From positions 62,001 to 126,000 of the forward strand of contig JAXMAR010000004.1 of NCBI GenBank assembly GCA_046350295.1: a stretch of 64,000 bases of DNA, read 5' to 3'. This DNA comes from JAXMAR01 sp046350295. GTDB lineage: Bacteria; Planctomycetota; Planctomycetia; Gemmatales; Gemmataceae. Position numbers and translations under genes: made by a program. This document shows, piece by piece, positions 9,801 to 17,764 of this stretch (within the stretch, counting starts at the first letter, position 1; the number at the start of each line of letters is the position of its first letter). A model generated the notes under the pieces. That model searched no databases and was not told the origin of the DNA. It was given only the letters and a program-made list of their open reading frames with translations.

Positions 9801-11580
9801 GCTCGAAGGCCCAATGGAAGAGTTCATCGCCGAGCTGCTGCGCGATGGCCGTGCCCTTCCTTTCGAGCTGTCATCCGGCCCGCATTGGATTCTCCGGGAA
9901 GAGGAAGGCCTCTACCGCCACGCCTTCAGTCGGGATGGGTCGTCCACGACGCGCGACGAAGCCGCGGCGACGATTCTCCAGCGTTTCCTCCACACGCACG
10001 CCCTCGTCAGTCTCGCTGACGTCATCGAGCGCTATGGCTTCGACCCCGGCTGGGCCAAACGCAAGCTCGAAGAATGGACTCAGACCGGCCGCGCCGTCGT
10101 CATCCCTCCCAGCGGCGCCGATTTCCAATCGGCGCCGGTCCAGTTCTCCGCCCCCGAGAACATGGAGCAGCTCCAGCGCGGAACCCTTGCCCTGCTTCGC
10201 CGCGAAATCACCGCCTGCTCCCCCCAACAATTCGCCGACTTCCAGTTGCGCTGGCAGGGTCTCTTCCCCCTCTCCCCCGTCGCGGGGGAGAGGGGCAGGG
10301 GTGAGGGGGGCCGAGTTTCGGAGAACGTCGCCCCCCTCCCATCCGCCCTCGACAAGCTCGAAGGCCTCTTCCTCCCCGCCGACCTTTGGGAAGACGCCAT
10401 CCTCACCGCCCGCGTCCCCAACTACCTACCGTGTCTCCTCGACGACGAAATCGCCGGCCGCCGCCTCTGGACCGGCAAGGGCGACGAGCCCCTCGGCCCC
10501 GGCGCCGTCGCCTTCTTCACCCGCGAACACCTGCCGATGCAGCCGCCGCCACCCGCCGCGGCCACCGGCACGGACGACCCCGGCGCCGGTCAGGTCTTGA
10601 GTTGCCTACAAGCCCGCGGGGCTCTCTTCGTGGTCGACCTCTGCCAGCAGCTCGACCTTCCGCCCAGCCAGGTCCGCGCCGCCCTCTGGCGCCTGGTCCG
10701 CCTCGGCCTCGCCACCAACGACGGCATGGACGTCCTCCGCCGCGGCGAAACGCTCGACCCCGCTGAGGAGCCGCCCGCTTTCCGAAGCCCCGCGCGTTTA
10801 CGGGCGTTTCTCCGCGGCACGACGCGCCCCTCTCCGGGGGCTCACGCCGCCCGGCTCGCCTCGTTGCTTCCCGAAGGCCGCTGGTCGCTCGTCCCCTGGG
10901 CCCGCCCCGACATGGAGACGCAAGCCGTTTTCCAGGCCGGCGTCCTCCTGCAGCGACACGGCATTGTCACGCGCGAGCTCGCCCTCCTCGACGAGCGCAT
11001 GCCCCCCTGGCGCATCCTCTACGAAGTCTTCAGCCGCATGGAGATGGCCGGCGAAGCTCGCCGCGGCTTCTTCGTCGACGGCCTCTCCGGCGCGCAGTTC
11101 GCCCTCCCGGCCGCCGCGGACCTGCTGCAATCGCTCCTCGGCCCCACGCCCCCCGCCGGCGCCCCCGTCCTCCTCTCCAGCCTCGACCCGGCCAACCTCT
11201 ACTCGACCGGCCTCCTTCCCGTCCCCGGCCGCGACGACCAACCCTTCACCCGCCGCCCCGGCAACTGGCTCATCCTGCAAGACGGCGCCCCCGTCCTCCT
11301 CATCGAGCAACAGGGGCGCAAGCTCACCACGCCCCCCGGCGTCTCCGAAGACAGGCTGGCCAAGGCGATCCGGCTCCTCCCCGCGATCGTCAACAAGACC
11401 CGCCGCCGCGACCCGCGCTACAAGCTCTCGGTCGAGACCTGGAACGACGAGCCGGCGACGACGATGCCGGCCCGAGGTATGCTGGAAGCCGCGGGCTTCG
11501 TGCGCGACTACCAGGCGATGACGTGGTACGCCGCCTGGCATACGGCCGACGCGACGGCGCCGCGAGGAGACCCCGCCTGA
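6871..11580 (+). CDS. lhr: Large superfamily 2 helicase, Lhr type
   Basis: ATP-dependent 3'-5' nucleic-acid translocase/helicase of the Lhr family, known for roles in DNA repair. About 1,569 residues from ATG 6871; the second ATG at 6907 (MLDTFLPPVRAWF) begins exactly at family sequence and could be the true start. Motif I APTGSGKT is near residue 53, motif II DEIH near 174, motif III LSAT soon after, and motif VI ALQRVGRAGH near 415. A long Lhr-specific C-terminal half follows. Length matches family members near 1,500. Odd: several short GC-rich repeats are embedded in frame (7480-7509, 7900-7928, 10114-10136, 10266-10310, 10832-10860), adding low-complexity peptides such as GEPGGVSPR between conserved blocks. 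Confidence 0.95.
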   Translation: MIQTDPSARDPRMLDTFLPPVRAWFEETFGRPTPVQEQGWPRIAAGAHTLLLAPTGSGKTLAAFLACLDQLWRQPKLPRHVHVLYISPLKALNNDIYRNLDIPLRGVEAMAERQNHTLPKIEVGLRTGDTPLAERQRLVRKPPHILITTPESLHLMLTSRARETLRQVSHVIIDEIHALCPNKRGVFLALLLERLEALRKKPKGEPGGVSPRSARQNARRHSFVRIGLSATQRPLDEVARFLGGGMVDQAGRYHERPVQIVDAGLRKRLDLAILNPVKQFGPLPEKTVWPSIYRLLADLIRSHRSTIVFANNRRTVERLTAQLQEVLAYGEYASMEHNIVVSSGEPGGVSPRSEAPEAPPPLVKAHHGSVALEVRQETERALKEGRVRAVIATASLELGIDMGAVDLVCQVESPGNVARALQRVGRAGHIVGQSSKGRLIPKTLSDLLEEAVLAKEMAAGNVEELRVPANCLDVLAQQIVAMVAIENWDIPALYRTLRQAYPFRDLTAPALDSVLEMISGRYRFSATPAVAEGKANRSLRPGQTLSALQPRVSWDRVHQRLHALPGSQRLAVTQGGTIPDTGQYAVYTERGLRIGELDEEFVYERRNGDTFLLGTSAWRIARIDVDRVVVEPAAGHPALVPFWRGEQGGRSYDLGYAQARFLGELARGDDADCLPWLQRDHFLDKDAAANLRDYVRRQAQRTGRVPDEKTLLVEAARDPLGDWQVVLHAPFGHRFTLTLALALENLLRRRLGYRPQCLAHDDGVFIRLTESDEPVLDLLNGLSGDNVKDLVLEALADSALFALRFRQNAARALLMPRAGMSRRSPLWLQRLRGRDLLQVARQFPDFPIVVETFRECLHDHLDLPRVEAMLTEIAAGKIEVHTCRLEAPSPFAAGLWFAFNADNQYEYDQVDGAATDTYQRLDQSLLDQLVSDGGRLPLDRRAVAQVERRLRNVGRPPRSAAETAEWLRRVGDLSPTELEGPMEEFIAELLRDGRALPFELSSGPHWILREEEGLYRHAFSRDGSSTTRDEAAATILQRFLHTHALVSLADVIERYGFDPGWAKRKLEEWTQTGRAVVIPPSGADFQSAPVQFSAPENMEQLQRGTLALLRREITACSPQQFADFQLRWQGLFPLSPVAGERGRGEGGRVSENVAPLPSALDKLEGLFLPADLWEDAILTARVPNYLPCLLDDEIAGRRLWTGKGDEPLGPGAVAFFTREHLPMQPPPPAAATGTDDPGAGQVLSCLQARGALFVVDLCQQLDLPPSQVRAALWRLVRLGLATNDGMDVLRRGETLDPAEEPPAFRSPARLRAFLRGTTRPSPGAHAARLASLLPEGRWSLVPWARPDMETQAVFQAGVLLQRHGIVTRELALLDERMPPWRILYEVFSRMEMAGEARRGFFVDGLSGAQFALPAAADLLQSLLGPTPPAGAPVLLSSLDPANLYSTGLLPVPGRDDQPFTRRPGNWLILQDGAPVLLIEQQGRKLTTPPGVSEDRLAKAIRLLPAIVNKTRRRDPRYKLSVETWNDEPATTMPARGMLEAAGFVRDYQAMTWYAAWHTADATAPRGDPA
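7480..7509 (+). repeat. Dispersed GC-rich repeat encoding GEPGGVSPR, copy 1
   Basis: The unit is GGCGAGCCGGGCGGCGTAAG followed by CCCCCGGAGT. It sits in the lhr reading frame between motifs II and III and inserts GEPGGVSPRS into the protein. Identical or near-identical copies lie at 7900, 10832 (opposite strand), 11584 and 44821 (opposite strand). Confidence 0.85.
7900..7928 (+). repeat. Dispersed GC-rich repeat encoding GEPGGVSPR, copy 2
   Basis: Identical to copy 1 for the first 29 bases and read in the same frame of lhr, giving SGEPGGVSPRSE. It lies before the conserved block VKAHHGSVALEVRQ, so it interrupts the second RecA-like domain in a loop. Confidence 0.85.
10114..10136. repeat. Palindromic repeat inside lhr encoding GADFQSAP
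   Basis: GGCGCCGATT and AATCGGCGCC form a perfect 10-bp inverted repeat around three bases. In the lhr frame it encodes GADFQSAP, a peptide I recall as a product of a dispersed planctomycete repeat. It lies in the less conserved C-terminal half of the helicase. Confidence 0.65.
10266..10310. repeat. C-rich/G-rich repeat inside lhr encoding LSPVAGERGRGEGG
   Basis: CCCCTCTCCCCC and GGGGGAGAGGGG form a long GC-rich stem, followed by a G-rich tail. In the lhr frame the element reads LSPVAGERGRGEGG. Related C-rich elements occur at 37554, 38927 and 39009 around hemA and the CcsA-type gene. Confidence 0.75.
10832..10860 (-). repeat. Dispersed GC-rich repeat, copy 3 (reverse orientation) inside lhr
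   Basis: The reverse complement matches the GEPGGVSPR element with one change. Because it is inverted, the lhr frame reads it as SPGAHAARLAS. It shows that the element enters the same gene in both orientations without breaking the frame. Confidence 0.8.
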
Positions 11581-11583
11581 CCT

Positions 11584-11612
11584 GGCGAGCCGGGCAACGT
11601 AAGCCCCCGGAG
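11584..11612 (+). repeat. Dispersed GC-rich repeat, copy 4, just after the lhr stop codon
   Basis: Same unit as the copies within lhr, with CAAC replacing CGGC near the middle. It starts four bases after the lhr stop and lies in the spacer before the HtrA-like gene. Confidence 0.8.
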
Positions 11613-11708
11613 TGAGTCGCTCGGGCGGTATCGCGACATCCGCCGACGACTCTCCGGCGTTGACGTGTTAGAATAGTGCAGATCGCCCATTGCTTCGCAG
11701 GTGCTCGC

Positions 11709-13109
11709 ATGGACCAGGCTCCCTTGCTTCCGAACCCGCCGGAAACCTCCTATTCCGCGTTTCCTGCGCCTTCGCTGGCCACTCCGGTCACACCTCCGGT
11801 AGGGCCGCCTGAGTTGACGGGCCCTTCGAGCTTCGCGTTCATCGTCACGCGCGTTTTCGGCGTCGTACTCCTTGCGGCGTTCATCGTCCTGCTCGTTTAC
11901 CTGGCCCCGTATATCCGCGCCCACTGGCGCTCGATCGAAGCGAAGACCGACGCCGACGCCCTCTACCTGGCCCGCCGCGCCGAGCTGCGCGCCGAGGCCG
12001 AGGTCTTTCTGGAGCGGCGTCGCCAGGAGTTGAAGGAAGACGCCGTGCACGCCGACAAGGTTCTGACCGCCCTCGACAAGAAGGTCGACATCGTCTCGCT
12101 CGGCTTCCGCGCCGTCGCCCGCAAGGTGGCGCCTCTCGTCGTCAATGTGCAGAACCTGCGCGAGCCCAAAGTGGCAGAGCTTGGTCCGGCAGGCAAACGT
12201 TCCCTCATCTACGATCCGGACAAGGACCGCAAGTACGCCCCGGGCGGCGTCGGCTCCGGCCTCATCCTCGGCCCGCGCCTCATCCTCAGCAACAACCACG
12301 TCGTCAAGGGGGCAGAACGCCTCCGCCTTACGTTCGCCAGCGGCCACACCATCGGCCTCGATAAAGACGCCATCGTCGCCGACGCCATCACCGACCTCGC
12401 CGTCATCCGCCTGCCCGAAGATCTGCCCGCCGAGCTGAAGGAGGAAGTGGACCATGCCGCCCCCTTTGCCGACAGCGACCGGGACGTGCAGGTCGGCGAC
12501 TGGGCCCTCGCGGTCGGCAGCCCGCTCGGCCTGAAGCAGACCGTCACCCAGGGCGTCATCAGCGCCAAGGGCCGCCTGCTCACCCTGCTCGACCTGGTGG
12601 AATTGATCCAGACCGACGCCGCCATGAACCCCGGCAACTCGGGCGGCCCGCTCTTCGATCAGCACGGCCGCGTCATGGGCATCAACGTCGCCATCGCGTC
12701 GGACAACGGCGTCAACCAGGGCATCGGCTTCGCCATCCCGAGCAACACCGTCCGCAAGATCGTCGACCACCTGGTCACCAAGGGGGAAGTCCCGCGCGGT
12801 TACCTGGGCATCGGCTTGGAAGAAGTGGCCGGCCCGCGTGCCAGGGAGCTGTTCCTCGTCGATGACGGCGGCGTGCAGGTCACGCAGATCGTCGCCGGCC
12901 AGGCCGCCGAACGCGCCGGCCTCAAGGTCGGCGACGTCATCGTCCGCTACCAAAAGGACCGCCTCCTGCGCGCCCAACCCGTTCGCCACCTCCGCCAGCT
13001 GATCGTCGACACGGCGCCGGAGACGAAGGTGGACGTCGAAGTGATTCGCGAAGGCGAGAACGTCGTTATTCCCGTGACCATCGGCAAACGCCCGGCGGAT
13101 TTGCCGTGA
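11709..13109 (+). CDS. Membrane-anchored HtrA/DegP-like serine protease with one PDZ domain
   Basis: Protein quality-control endopeptidase of the S1C family, anchored in the membrane with the protease outside the cytoplasm. About 466 residues from ATG 11709; a frame continues 11 codons upstream to 11676, but MDQAPLLP is the likelier start. One membrane helix lies at about 40-65 (VFGVVLLAAFIVLLVYLA), then a helical linker. The catalytic triad is visible as His197 in NNHVV, Asp229 in ITDLAVI and Ser311 in NPGNSGGP. A C-terminal PDZ domain follows (YLGIGLEEV to GLKVGDVIV). Only one PDZ is seen, as in DegS-like members. The preceding spacer carries a copy of the GEPGGVSPR repeat. Confidence 0.92.
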   Translation: MDQAPLLPNPPETSYSAFPAPSLATPVTPPVGPPELTGPSSFAFIVTRVFGVVLLAAFIVLLVYLAPYIRAHWRSIEAKTDADALYLARRAELRAEAEVFLERRRQELKEDAVHADKVLTALDKKVDIVSLGFRAVARKVAPLVVNVQNLREPKVAELGPAGKRSLIYDPDKDRKYAPGGVGSGLILGPRLILSNNHVVKGAERLRLTFASGHTIGLDKDAIVADAITDLAVIRLPEDLPAELKEEVDHAAPFADSDRDVQVGDWALAVGSPLGLKQTVTQGVISAKGRLLTLLDLVELIQTDAAMNPGNSGGPLFDQHGRVMGINVAIASDNGVNQGIGFAIPSNTVRKIVDHLVTKGEVPRGYLGIGLEEVAGPRARELFLVDDGGVQVTQIVAGQAAERAGLKVGDVIVRYQKDRLLRAQPVRHLRQLIVDTAPETKVDVEVIREGENVVIPVTIGKRPADLP

Positions 13110-13112
13110 TCT

Positions 13113-13141
13113 GATCCGCGTTCATCCGTGTTGATCCGCGG
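13113..13141. repeat. Short tandem element in the spacer after the HtrA-like gene
   Basis: The sequence is three imperfect copies of a nine-to-ten-base unit: GATCCGCGTT, CATCCGTGTT and GATCCGCGG. Similar elements are common in spacers of planctomycetes and verrucomicrobia as far as I recall. No function is evident. Confidence 0.4.
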
Positions 13142-13171
13142 CAGATTCCCGTGTCGCGTCCTGCAAGGTGA

Positions 13172-13618
13172 TCACTTCGGCCCATCCACCCGCTTGCGGC
13201 GAAACAGCCAGTTCTCCGGCCCCGTGATAGTCGAACCGGTCTTGGAATGGCTAATCAATTCCCAGCCTTCCATGCCCATGCGGTTAAGGACGCGGAGGCG
13301 CTGCATCTCGGGGGAGGCGTCGGCCTTGGCGGGGATCTTCATCTTAGCGCCCAGATCCGCCCAGCTGGGGGCCTCGATTTCCGTCTCGGCGGTGACCCAG
13401 CGCAGCGAGGAGACGCTCTTGGTCATGATGGCGCCGGCCTTCCCGGCAGGGGGTACCTCGCGCACCGTCGTTCGCTTCTCCACGATCTCGCAGTATTCCC
13501 ATTGCTCGACCGTCAGTGGAGCGGGAAGGGAAGGAACGGGCACGGCATGGGCACGGCCACCGAAATAGGCGCTCAGCACAGCCGCGCTCAAAAAGAGAAG
13601 CGCGAGAGGTCGTTTCAT
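13172..13618 (-). CDS. Secreted DUF4177-like protein
   Basis: Unknown function, 148 residues. A clear signal peptide (MKRPLALLFLSAAVLSAYFGGRAHA) predicts export. The mature part has the outline of DUF4177-like proteins: an N-terminal QWEYCEIVE strand, a conserved NRMGMEGWELISHS segment and a terminal aromatic/basic strand WLFRRKR. It is converging with the HtrA-like gene, with about 60 bp between the stops. No cysteine pairs or catalytic motif are obvious. Confidence 0.7.
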   Translation of the reverse strand: MKRPLALLFLSAAVLSAYFGGRAHAVPVPSLPAPLTVEQWEYCEIVEKRTTVREVPPAGKAGAIMTKSVSSLRWVTAETEIEAPSWADLGAKMKIPAKADASPEMQRLRVLNRMGMEGWELISHSKTGSTITGPENWLFRRKRVDGPK

Positions 13619-13813
13619 GGTTCACTCTCCCCTGGGCAGTTCTTGAGACTGTAACCGGCAGCGCCCGGCTCGTCCAGAGCGAAGTTTGAAGCGTCAAGGA
13701 CGCCACCTTCCAACAGCGGCCCTGACGCCTGTCACAGACGCTTCAGGATCGGCTATTCGTCGTCGGAGATCGGAGACGACCGATCCACTGTGAATCAACC
13801 GAGGGCCGCGATC

Positions 13814-14299
13814 ATGAAACTGAACATCACCTCGCAGACGAGAGGCTTCCTTCACCCAGCGACCAGTGCGAGACCGATTGCCGCGAGCAACGACAATCCG
13901 CTACCGGAAAAGAGACCCTGGCTGCCCGGACAAATATTCGGCGCGACGATCCTGTTCGGCGCTTTGGCCGGCAGCGTATGCATGGTCGTCAACGCAGGCC
14001 GTGTGAAAGCGCGGGACATCTGGACCAGCTCGTTCGCAGTCTTGATCGGTGTCGCGATGACGGGAGTCTACGCGTTCGCGCCGCTTCAGCTTTGTGGCGT
14101 GTTCAACGCCGGCCTGGGCATCGTTTTCATGAAACTCCAGGAGCCTGCTTTCACCGCCTGGAAAACCGAACATTGGGACCCCGTCAACGGCTCACCGTAC
14201 AAGGCGAACCAGGTCGGGCAACTCCTCGGCGTGGGAGCGCTTTGCTGCGGAGCCCAGATACTGGCAATTCTGGTTGTTTTGTCGACGATTGGTGGTTGA
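13814..14299 (+). CDS. Small multi-pass membrane protein of unknown function
   Basis: About 161 residues from ATG 13814; an alternative GTG at 13790 adds eight residues. Three hydrophobic segments are visible (IFGATILFGALAGSVCMVV, FAVLIGVAMTGVYAFAPL and LLGVGALCCGAQILAILVVL), with a polar stretch containing TAWKTEHWDPVNG between the second and third. I do not recognise the family. It lies about 85 bp before the TPR gene that opens the chaperone/SNF2 cluster and could belong to the same transcript. Confidence 0.6.
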   Translation: MKLNITSQTRGFLHPATSARPIAASNDNPLPEKRPWLPGQIFGATILFGALAGSVCMVVNAGRVKARDIWTSSFAVLIGVAMTGVYAFAPLQLCGVFNAGLGIVFMKLQEPAFTAWKTEHWDPVNGSPYKANQVGQLLGVGALCCGAQILAILVVLSTIGG

Positions 14300-14383
14300 C
14301 TTTTCGGCCGCGAGCCGGATGAAGGCGCTTGTATCCGGCCGCTGACGGCTTAGAATGTCAAAAACCGAGGCAACGGATTCGCC

Positions 14384-16678
14384 ATGAGCAAGCACAGCAA
14401 GATGCGGCCTGCGCCCTCGCCGGACAATCTTCAGCAGCGGGTCCAGCGCGCCTTTGTCGAAGGTCGCTATCAGACCGCCCTCGATCTCGCCAAACAGCTC
14501 AACAAGGAGCAGCCCAGCGCGGAGCACAAGGAGCTTCTGCTCGATGCCGTGCAGCATCGGGCTGACCAGCTGCTGCACCAGGGCAACGCCGCGGGCGCGG
14601 CGCTCGTGAAGGCGTATATGCCGCAGGTCGAAGCGTCTTCCGCCCGGCTGGGGAGATTCCTGTCACTGCTGGCCGTCGGCGGCGAGATCGAGGCGGCCCT
14701 GGCCTGGCGCGAGCGTGTGGGCGACGAGGAGCGGCAGCGACTCGAGCGCCGTCTGGCGGACGCGCTGATCCTATTGCCGCAGCGGCGTCCCCAAGCCCCG
14801 GCCGCCTGGCAGGCGGACGCGGTACGCGTCGACGCAGCCTTTCACGCCCTGGCGGAGGGCGCCGACGACAAGGCGCCGGAGATCCTGCAGGGCATCGGAC
14901 TGCAATCGCCTTTCCTCGAATGGCGCGTGCTGCTGCGCGGCTTGCTCGCCTACTATCAAGGTCAGGACGATCGTGCCCGCGACAACTGGGCCCGCCTCTC
15001 CGCCGGCGGTTTGCCGGCGCAACTGGTGGCGCCGCTGCGCTGCGCCATCGACCCGGACTTCCGTCACGGCCTCGACGGAGATACGCAGGCGCGACTGCTC
15101 GCCATCTCCCAGCAACTGACCGCGGACCCCGTCGAGGGCCGGCTGCGGCAACTGCGGGCGATGCTCCACGAGGAGGAAGTCGATTTCGGCCGCTGTTTGC
15201 AGATCGCGCAGGACCTGGCACGCGATACGAGCGACCCCGAGCTAAGCCCGGTCCTGTGGCGTCGGGTCTACTGGGCGCTGGCGCAGCGGGGGGACCCGGA
15301 TGACGTGGCCCGCTTCGGCAAGAGGCTCCCCGCGCCACCGGACGATCCGGGGCTGAACCGGCTCAACGCTCTGGTCAGCGAAGCGCACATGCTGGCCCCG
15401 GAGTCGCATGCGTACTGGGCCGCCTACGAGGTGGATCTGGCGAATAACGCCGTCGCCTGGCCGGCGGAGCAATTGCCGCAGGCGCGAGCGCTGGTGTGGC
15501 TGCGGATGGGGCACAACGCCGCCCGGTTCAATCCGGAGACGGTACCGCCGTCGTTAAAGTCGCTGCGGCCGGTGCTGCCGAAACCGCTGAAGCCTGAGGC
15601 GATCACCTGCTATCGCCGGGCCATCGCGCTGGCGCCGGACCTGGACGAGGCCCATGTCGCTCTGTACGAAGCGTTGCGGCTCGCCAGCAAGCTGCCGGAG
15701 GCGGAAGAGGCGCTGCTGGGCCACCTGGCGCAGCGGCCGAACTATCCCGACGCGCTGCGCGCCCTGGCAGATGTCCGCGGTGAGCGCCGCGATTTTCCCG
15801 GCGTTCTGGAGGCGCTGCAGCGGGCCGTCGCGCAGGATCCGCTCGACCAGACACTGCGACACCGAATGCGCCAGGCGCGGTGGAGCTGCGCCGCGCATTA
15901 CGCCGGGACCGGGCGGACGGACGAGGCCCGCGCGCTCTTCAAGGCGGTCCTGGACGAGCCGGAACGGCCGCGCACGGGCTTCGTGCTGGCGCTCTGGGGC
16001 GTCGCCGAACTGAAGTGGGGACAGACGGCGGAAGGTGAGCGACTGCTCGCCGAAGCGTACGCCGAGGCGCCGCAACGCCTGGCGCCGGCCTGGCTGATCC
16101 TGTCAGAGGCGAAGCGGCTGAAGCTGCCGCGGCCCCTGCTGAAACGCTTCCAGACCGAGCTGGACCGGGAGCTATCGGCTCCGCCACGCGCGGCGGCCGG
16201 TCTCGCCTGCCTGATCGCGCTGAGCGCCTACGACAAGGCCGGCCTGGAGGCGCCGGGGGCCGCGGCGATCGAGAAGAAGATTGTCAAATACCTGGAATCC
16301 GTTCGGCCAACCGACTTCACGGTCGAGCAGATGGACATGTGGTGCCTGTTCCTGCTGGAGCGGGGCGGCGTGCGGGCCAAGCAAAAGGCGCTGCGGCAGG
16401 CGCGACAACGATTCCCGACGCATGCGCTCTATCCATTCTTCGAGGCGCGCGAGCGTCTTCGCGAGCGGGGCGGCCGCGCGGACTGGATCGTTCAGGACCT
16501 CCTGCGCCGCGCCGAGCAGCTCGCCGAGAAGGAAAAAGACCAGACCGTGCTCGAGGAGATTCGGAGCCTCCAGCGCGACGTGCAGCAACTGAACCCGTTA
16601 CTGAGCATGCTGGAGAACATGATGGGCGTCCCGCTAGACGGCCCGTTCGAACCCAAAGACGACGAGGATAGCTGGTGA
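14384..16678 (+). CDS. Large TPR-like helical-repeat protein opening the Hsp70/SNF2 cluster
   Basis: 764 residues, almost entirely helical and rich in Ala, Leu, Arg and Glu. TPR-like units are visible, for instance ITCYRRAIALAPDLDEAHVALYEALRLASKLPEAEEALLGH and DFPGVLEALQRAVAQDPLDQTLRHRM. There is no signal peptide or membrane segment, so it is cytoplasmic. Its TGA overlaps the GTG of the following J-like gene by four bases, which indicates translational coupling. By position it is likely a scaffold or substrate adaptor for the J-like/GrpE/Hsp70 machine; that role is inference. TPR proteins commonly dock Hsp70 systems in eukaryotes. Confidence 0.8.
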   Translation: MSKHSKMRPAPSPDNLQQRVQRAFVEGRYQTALDLAKQLNKEQPSAEHKELLLDAVQHRADQLLHQGNAAGAALVKAYMPQVEASSARLGRFLSLLAVGGEIEAALAWRERVGDEERQRLERRLADALILLPQRRPQAPAAWQADAVRVDAAFHALAEGADDKAPEILQGIGLQSPFLEWRVLLRGLLAYYQGQDDRARDNWARLSAGGLPAQLVAPLRCAIDPDFRHGLDGDTQARLLAISQQLTADPVEGRLRQLRAMLHEEEVDFGRCLQIAQDLARDTSDPELSPVLWRRVYWALAQRGDPDDVARFGKRLPAPPDDPGLNRLNALVSEAHMLAPESHAYWAAYEVDLANNAVAWPAEQLPQARALVWLRMGHNAARFNPETVPPSLKSLRPVLPKPLKPEAITCYRRAIALAPDLDEAHVALYEALRLASKLPEAEEALLGHLAQRPNYPDALRALADVRGERRDFPGVLEALQRAVAQDPLDQTLRHRMRQARWSCAAHYAGTGRTDEARALFKAVLDEPERPRTGFVLALWGVAELKWGQTAEGERLLAEAYAEAPQRLAPAWLILSEAKRLKLPRPLLKRFQTELDRELSAPPRAAAGLACLIALSAYDKAGLEAPGAAAIEKKIVKYLESVRPTDFTVEQMDMWCLFLLERGGVRAKQKALRQARQRFPTHALYPFFEARERLRERGGRADWIVQDLLRRAEQLAEKEKDQTVLEEIRSLQRDVQQLNPLLSMLENMMGVPLDGPFEPKDDEDSW

Positions 16679-16971
16679 ACGACGATCCTTTCGAAATCCT
16701 GGGCCTCGACAGCGGCGCCACGGACGAGGCGATCCGCAACCGCTACCTGGAGCTGGTGCGCCGCCACACGCCGGAACGCGACCCGCAGCGGTTCACGGCC
16801 GTGCGCGAGGCGTACGAACGGCTGCGCGACTGGAAGACGCGGCTGGAGCATCGCTTGTTCGATGCGGGAAACCGGGAAACGCTGGACCATCTGATCGAGG
16901 AATGGGCATGCCGGAAGCCACGTCGTCGTCTGTCGCTCAAGGTTCTCTTGCAGGCGACGCGAACGTCTTGA
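16675..16971 (+). CDS. J-domain-like protein lacking a standard HPD motif
   Basis: 98 residues from GTG 16675, overlapping the TPR gene stop as GTGA. The fold is recognisable: DPFEILGL opening, ATDEAIRNRYLELVRRH helix II, and AVREAYERLRD helix III. Where J-proteins have His-Pro-Asp to stimulate Hsp70 ATPase, this one reads HTPERDP, so the strict HPD is absent. It is followed by a downstream GrpE and Hsp70, so it is probably a dedicated co-chaperone with altered signalling. Its end overlaps the GrpE start by about 70 bp, in another frame. Confidence 0.75.
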   Translation: MNDDPFEILGLDSGATDEAIRNRYLELVRRHTPERDPQRFTAVREAYERLRDWKTRLEHRLFDAGNRETLDHLIEEWACRKPRRRLSLKVLLQATRTS

Positions 16972-17676
16972 CGCCGGAACGGATCGACGCGGTCCTTGCC
17001 GACTTCCGCCTCTGGCTCGAGGAACTGGCGCGACGCCCCGTGTCCGAGCCGGTTTGTCCCTTGGAGCCGGAGCCGGCGTGGAGTTGGTACGAGCTGGCGG
17101 GGCTGTTCACGGCGCTGCGCCATGAGGTGCACCTGCAGACCCGGTCGGCTCGGGCCATGCAAGAACAGACCGGCGCGGTTCTCGCCGCGCTCGAGGAGAC
17201 GCGAGCGCAAGCGCCTGACCCGGACACGGAACCGACTGAACCGCCCTCGTGGCTGAAAGTATTGCTCGAGGTCCAGGATTCGCTCGACGCGGCCCATCGC
17301 GAGGTTGGCCGGCTCGCGGAAAGCATGCGCGCCGAGGCGCCGAAGGGGGCGCAAGCCGCGGGCTTCTGGGGCGTCTCTTCGGCCGCCGCCGCGCTGCCCC
17401 GGCGCCCGACTCCGGCGCCGGTTCAAACGCTCGGGCGGCGCTGGTCGAGCGCTGCTGAGCGGATACGCCATGAGCCGGCAGCCATCGAGCGGCTGCTCGT
17501 CGAGCACGGGTTGGAACCGATGACGCGGGCAGCCCCTTCGACGCCGAGACGATGGAGGTCTTCGAAGTCGTGGCCGATCCGGCAGCCGCGCCGCACACGG
17601 TCGTCGCCGAGTTGCGGCGTGGCTATCGCTGGCACGGGCGCCCGTTTCGCTGTGCCCTGGTCCGCGTGGCGCGGTA
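16902..17676 (+). pseudogene. grpE: GrpE-like nucleotide exchange factor, frameshifted
   Basis: Would promote ADP release from the adjacent Hsp70. The first 140 residues read well in one frame (helical, with LEVQDSLDAAHREVGRLAESM). After about 17330 the protein-like sequence jumps: GLLGRLFGRR in a second frame, SGYAMSRQ in a third, IERLLVEHGLEPM back in the first, and the beta domain FDAETMEVFEVVADP in yet another frame from about 17530 to the TAG at 17674-17676. One base restored in the G run near 17529 would give TRGSPFDAE. At least four indels are needed. Codon sense survives on both sides, so assembly error is likelier than decay. Confidence 0.75.
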
Positions 17677-17764
17677 GCCTCACGACGCGGTACGGATTGC
17701 AGGCAGATTTCTCAAGCATCATGGCGGGCCCCGCCGGGCGCGCCGTTCCGGGAGGGAGCATTCC

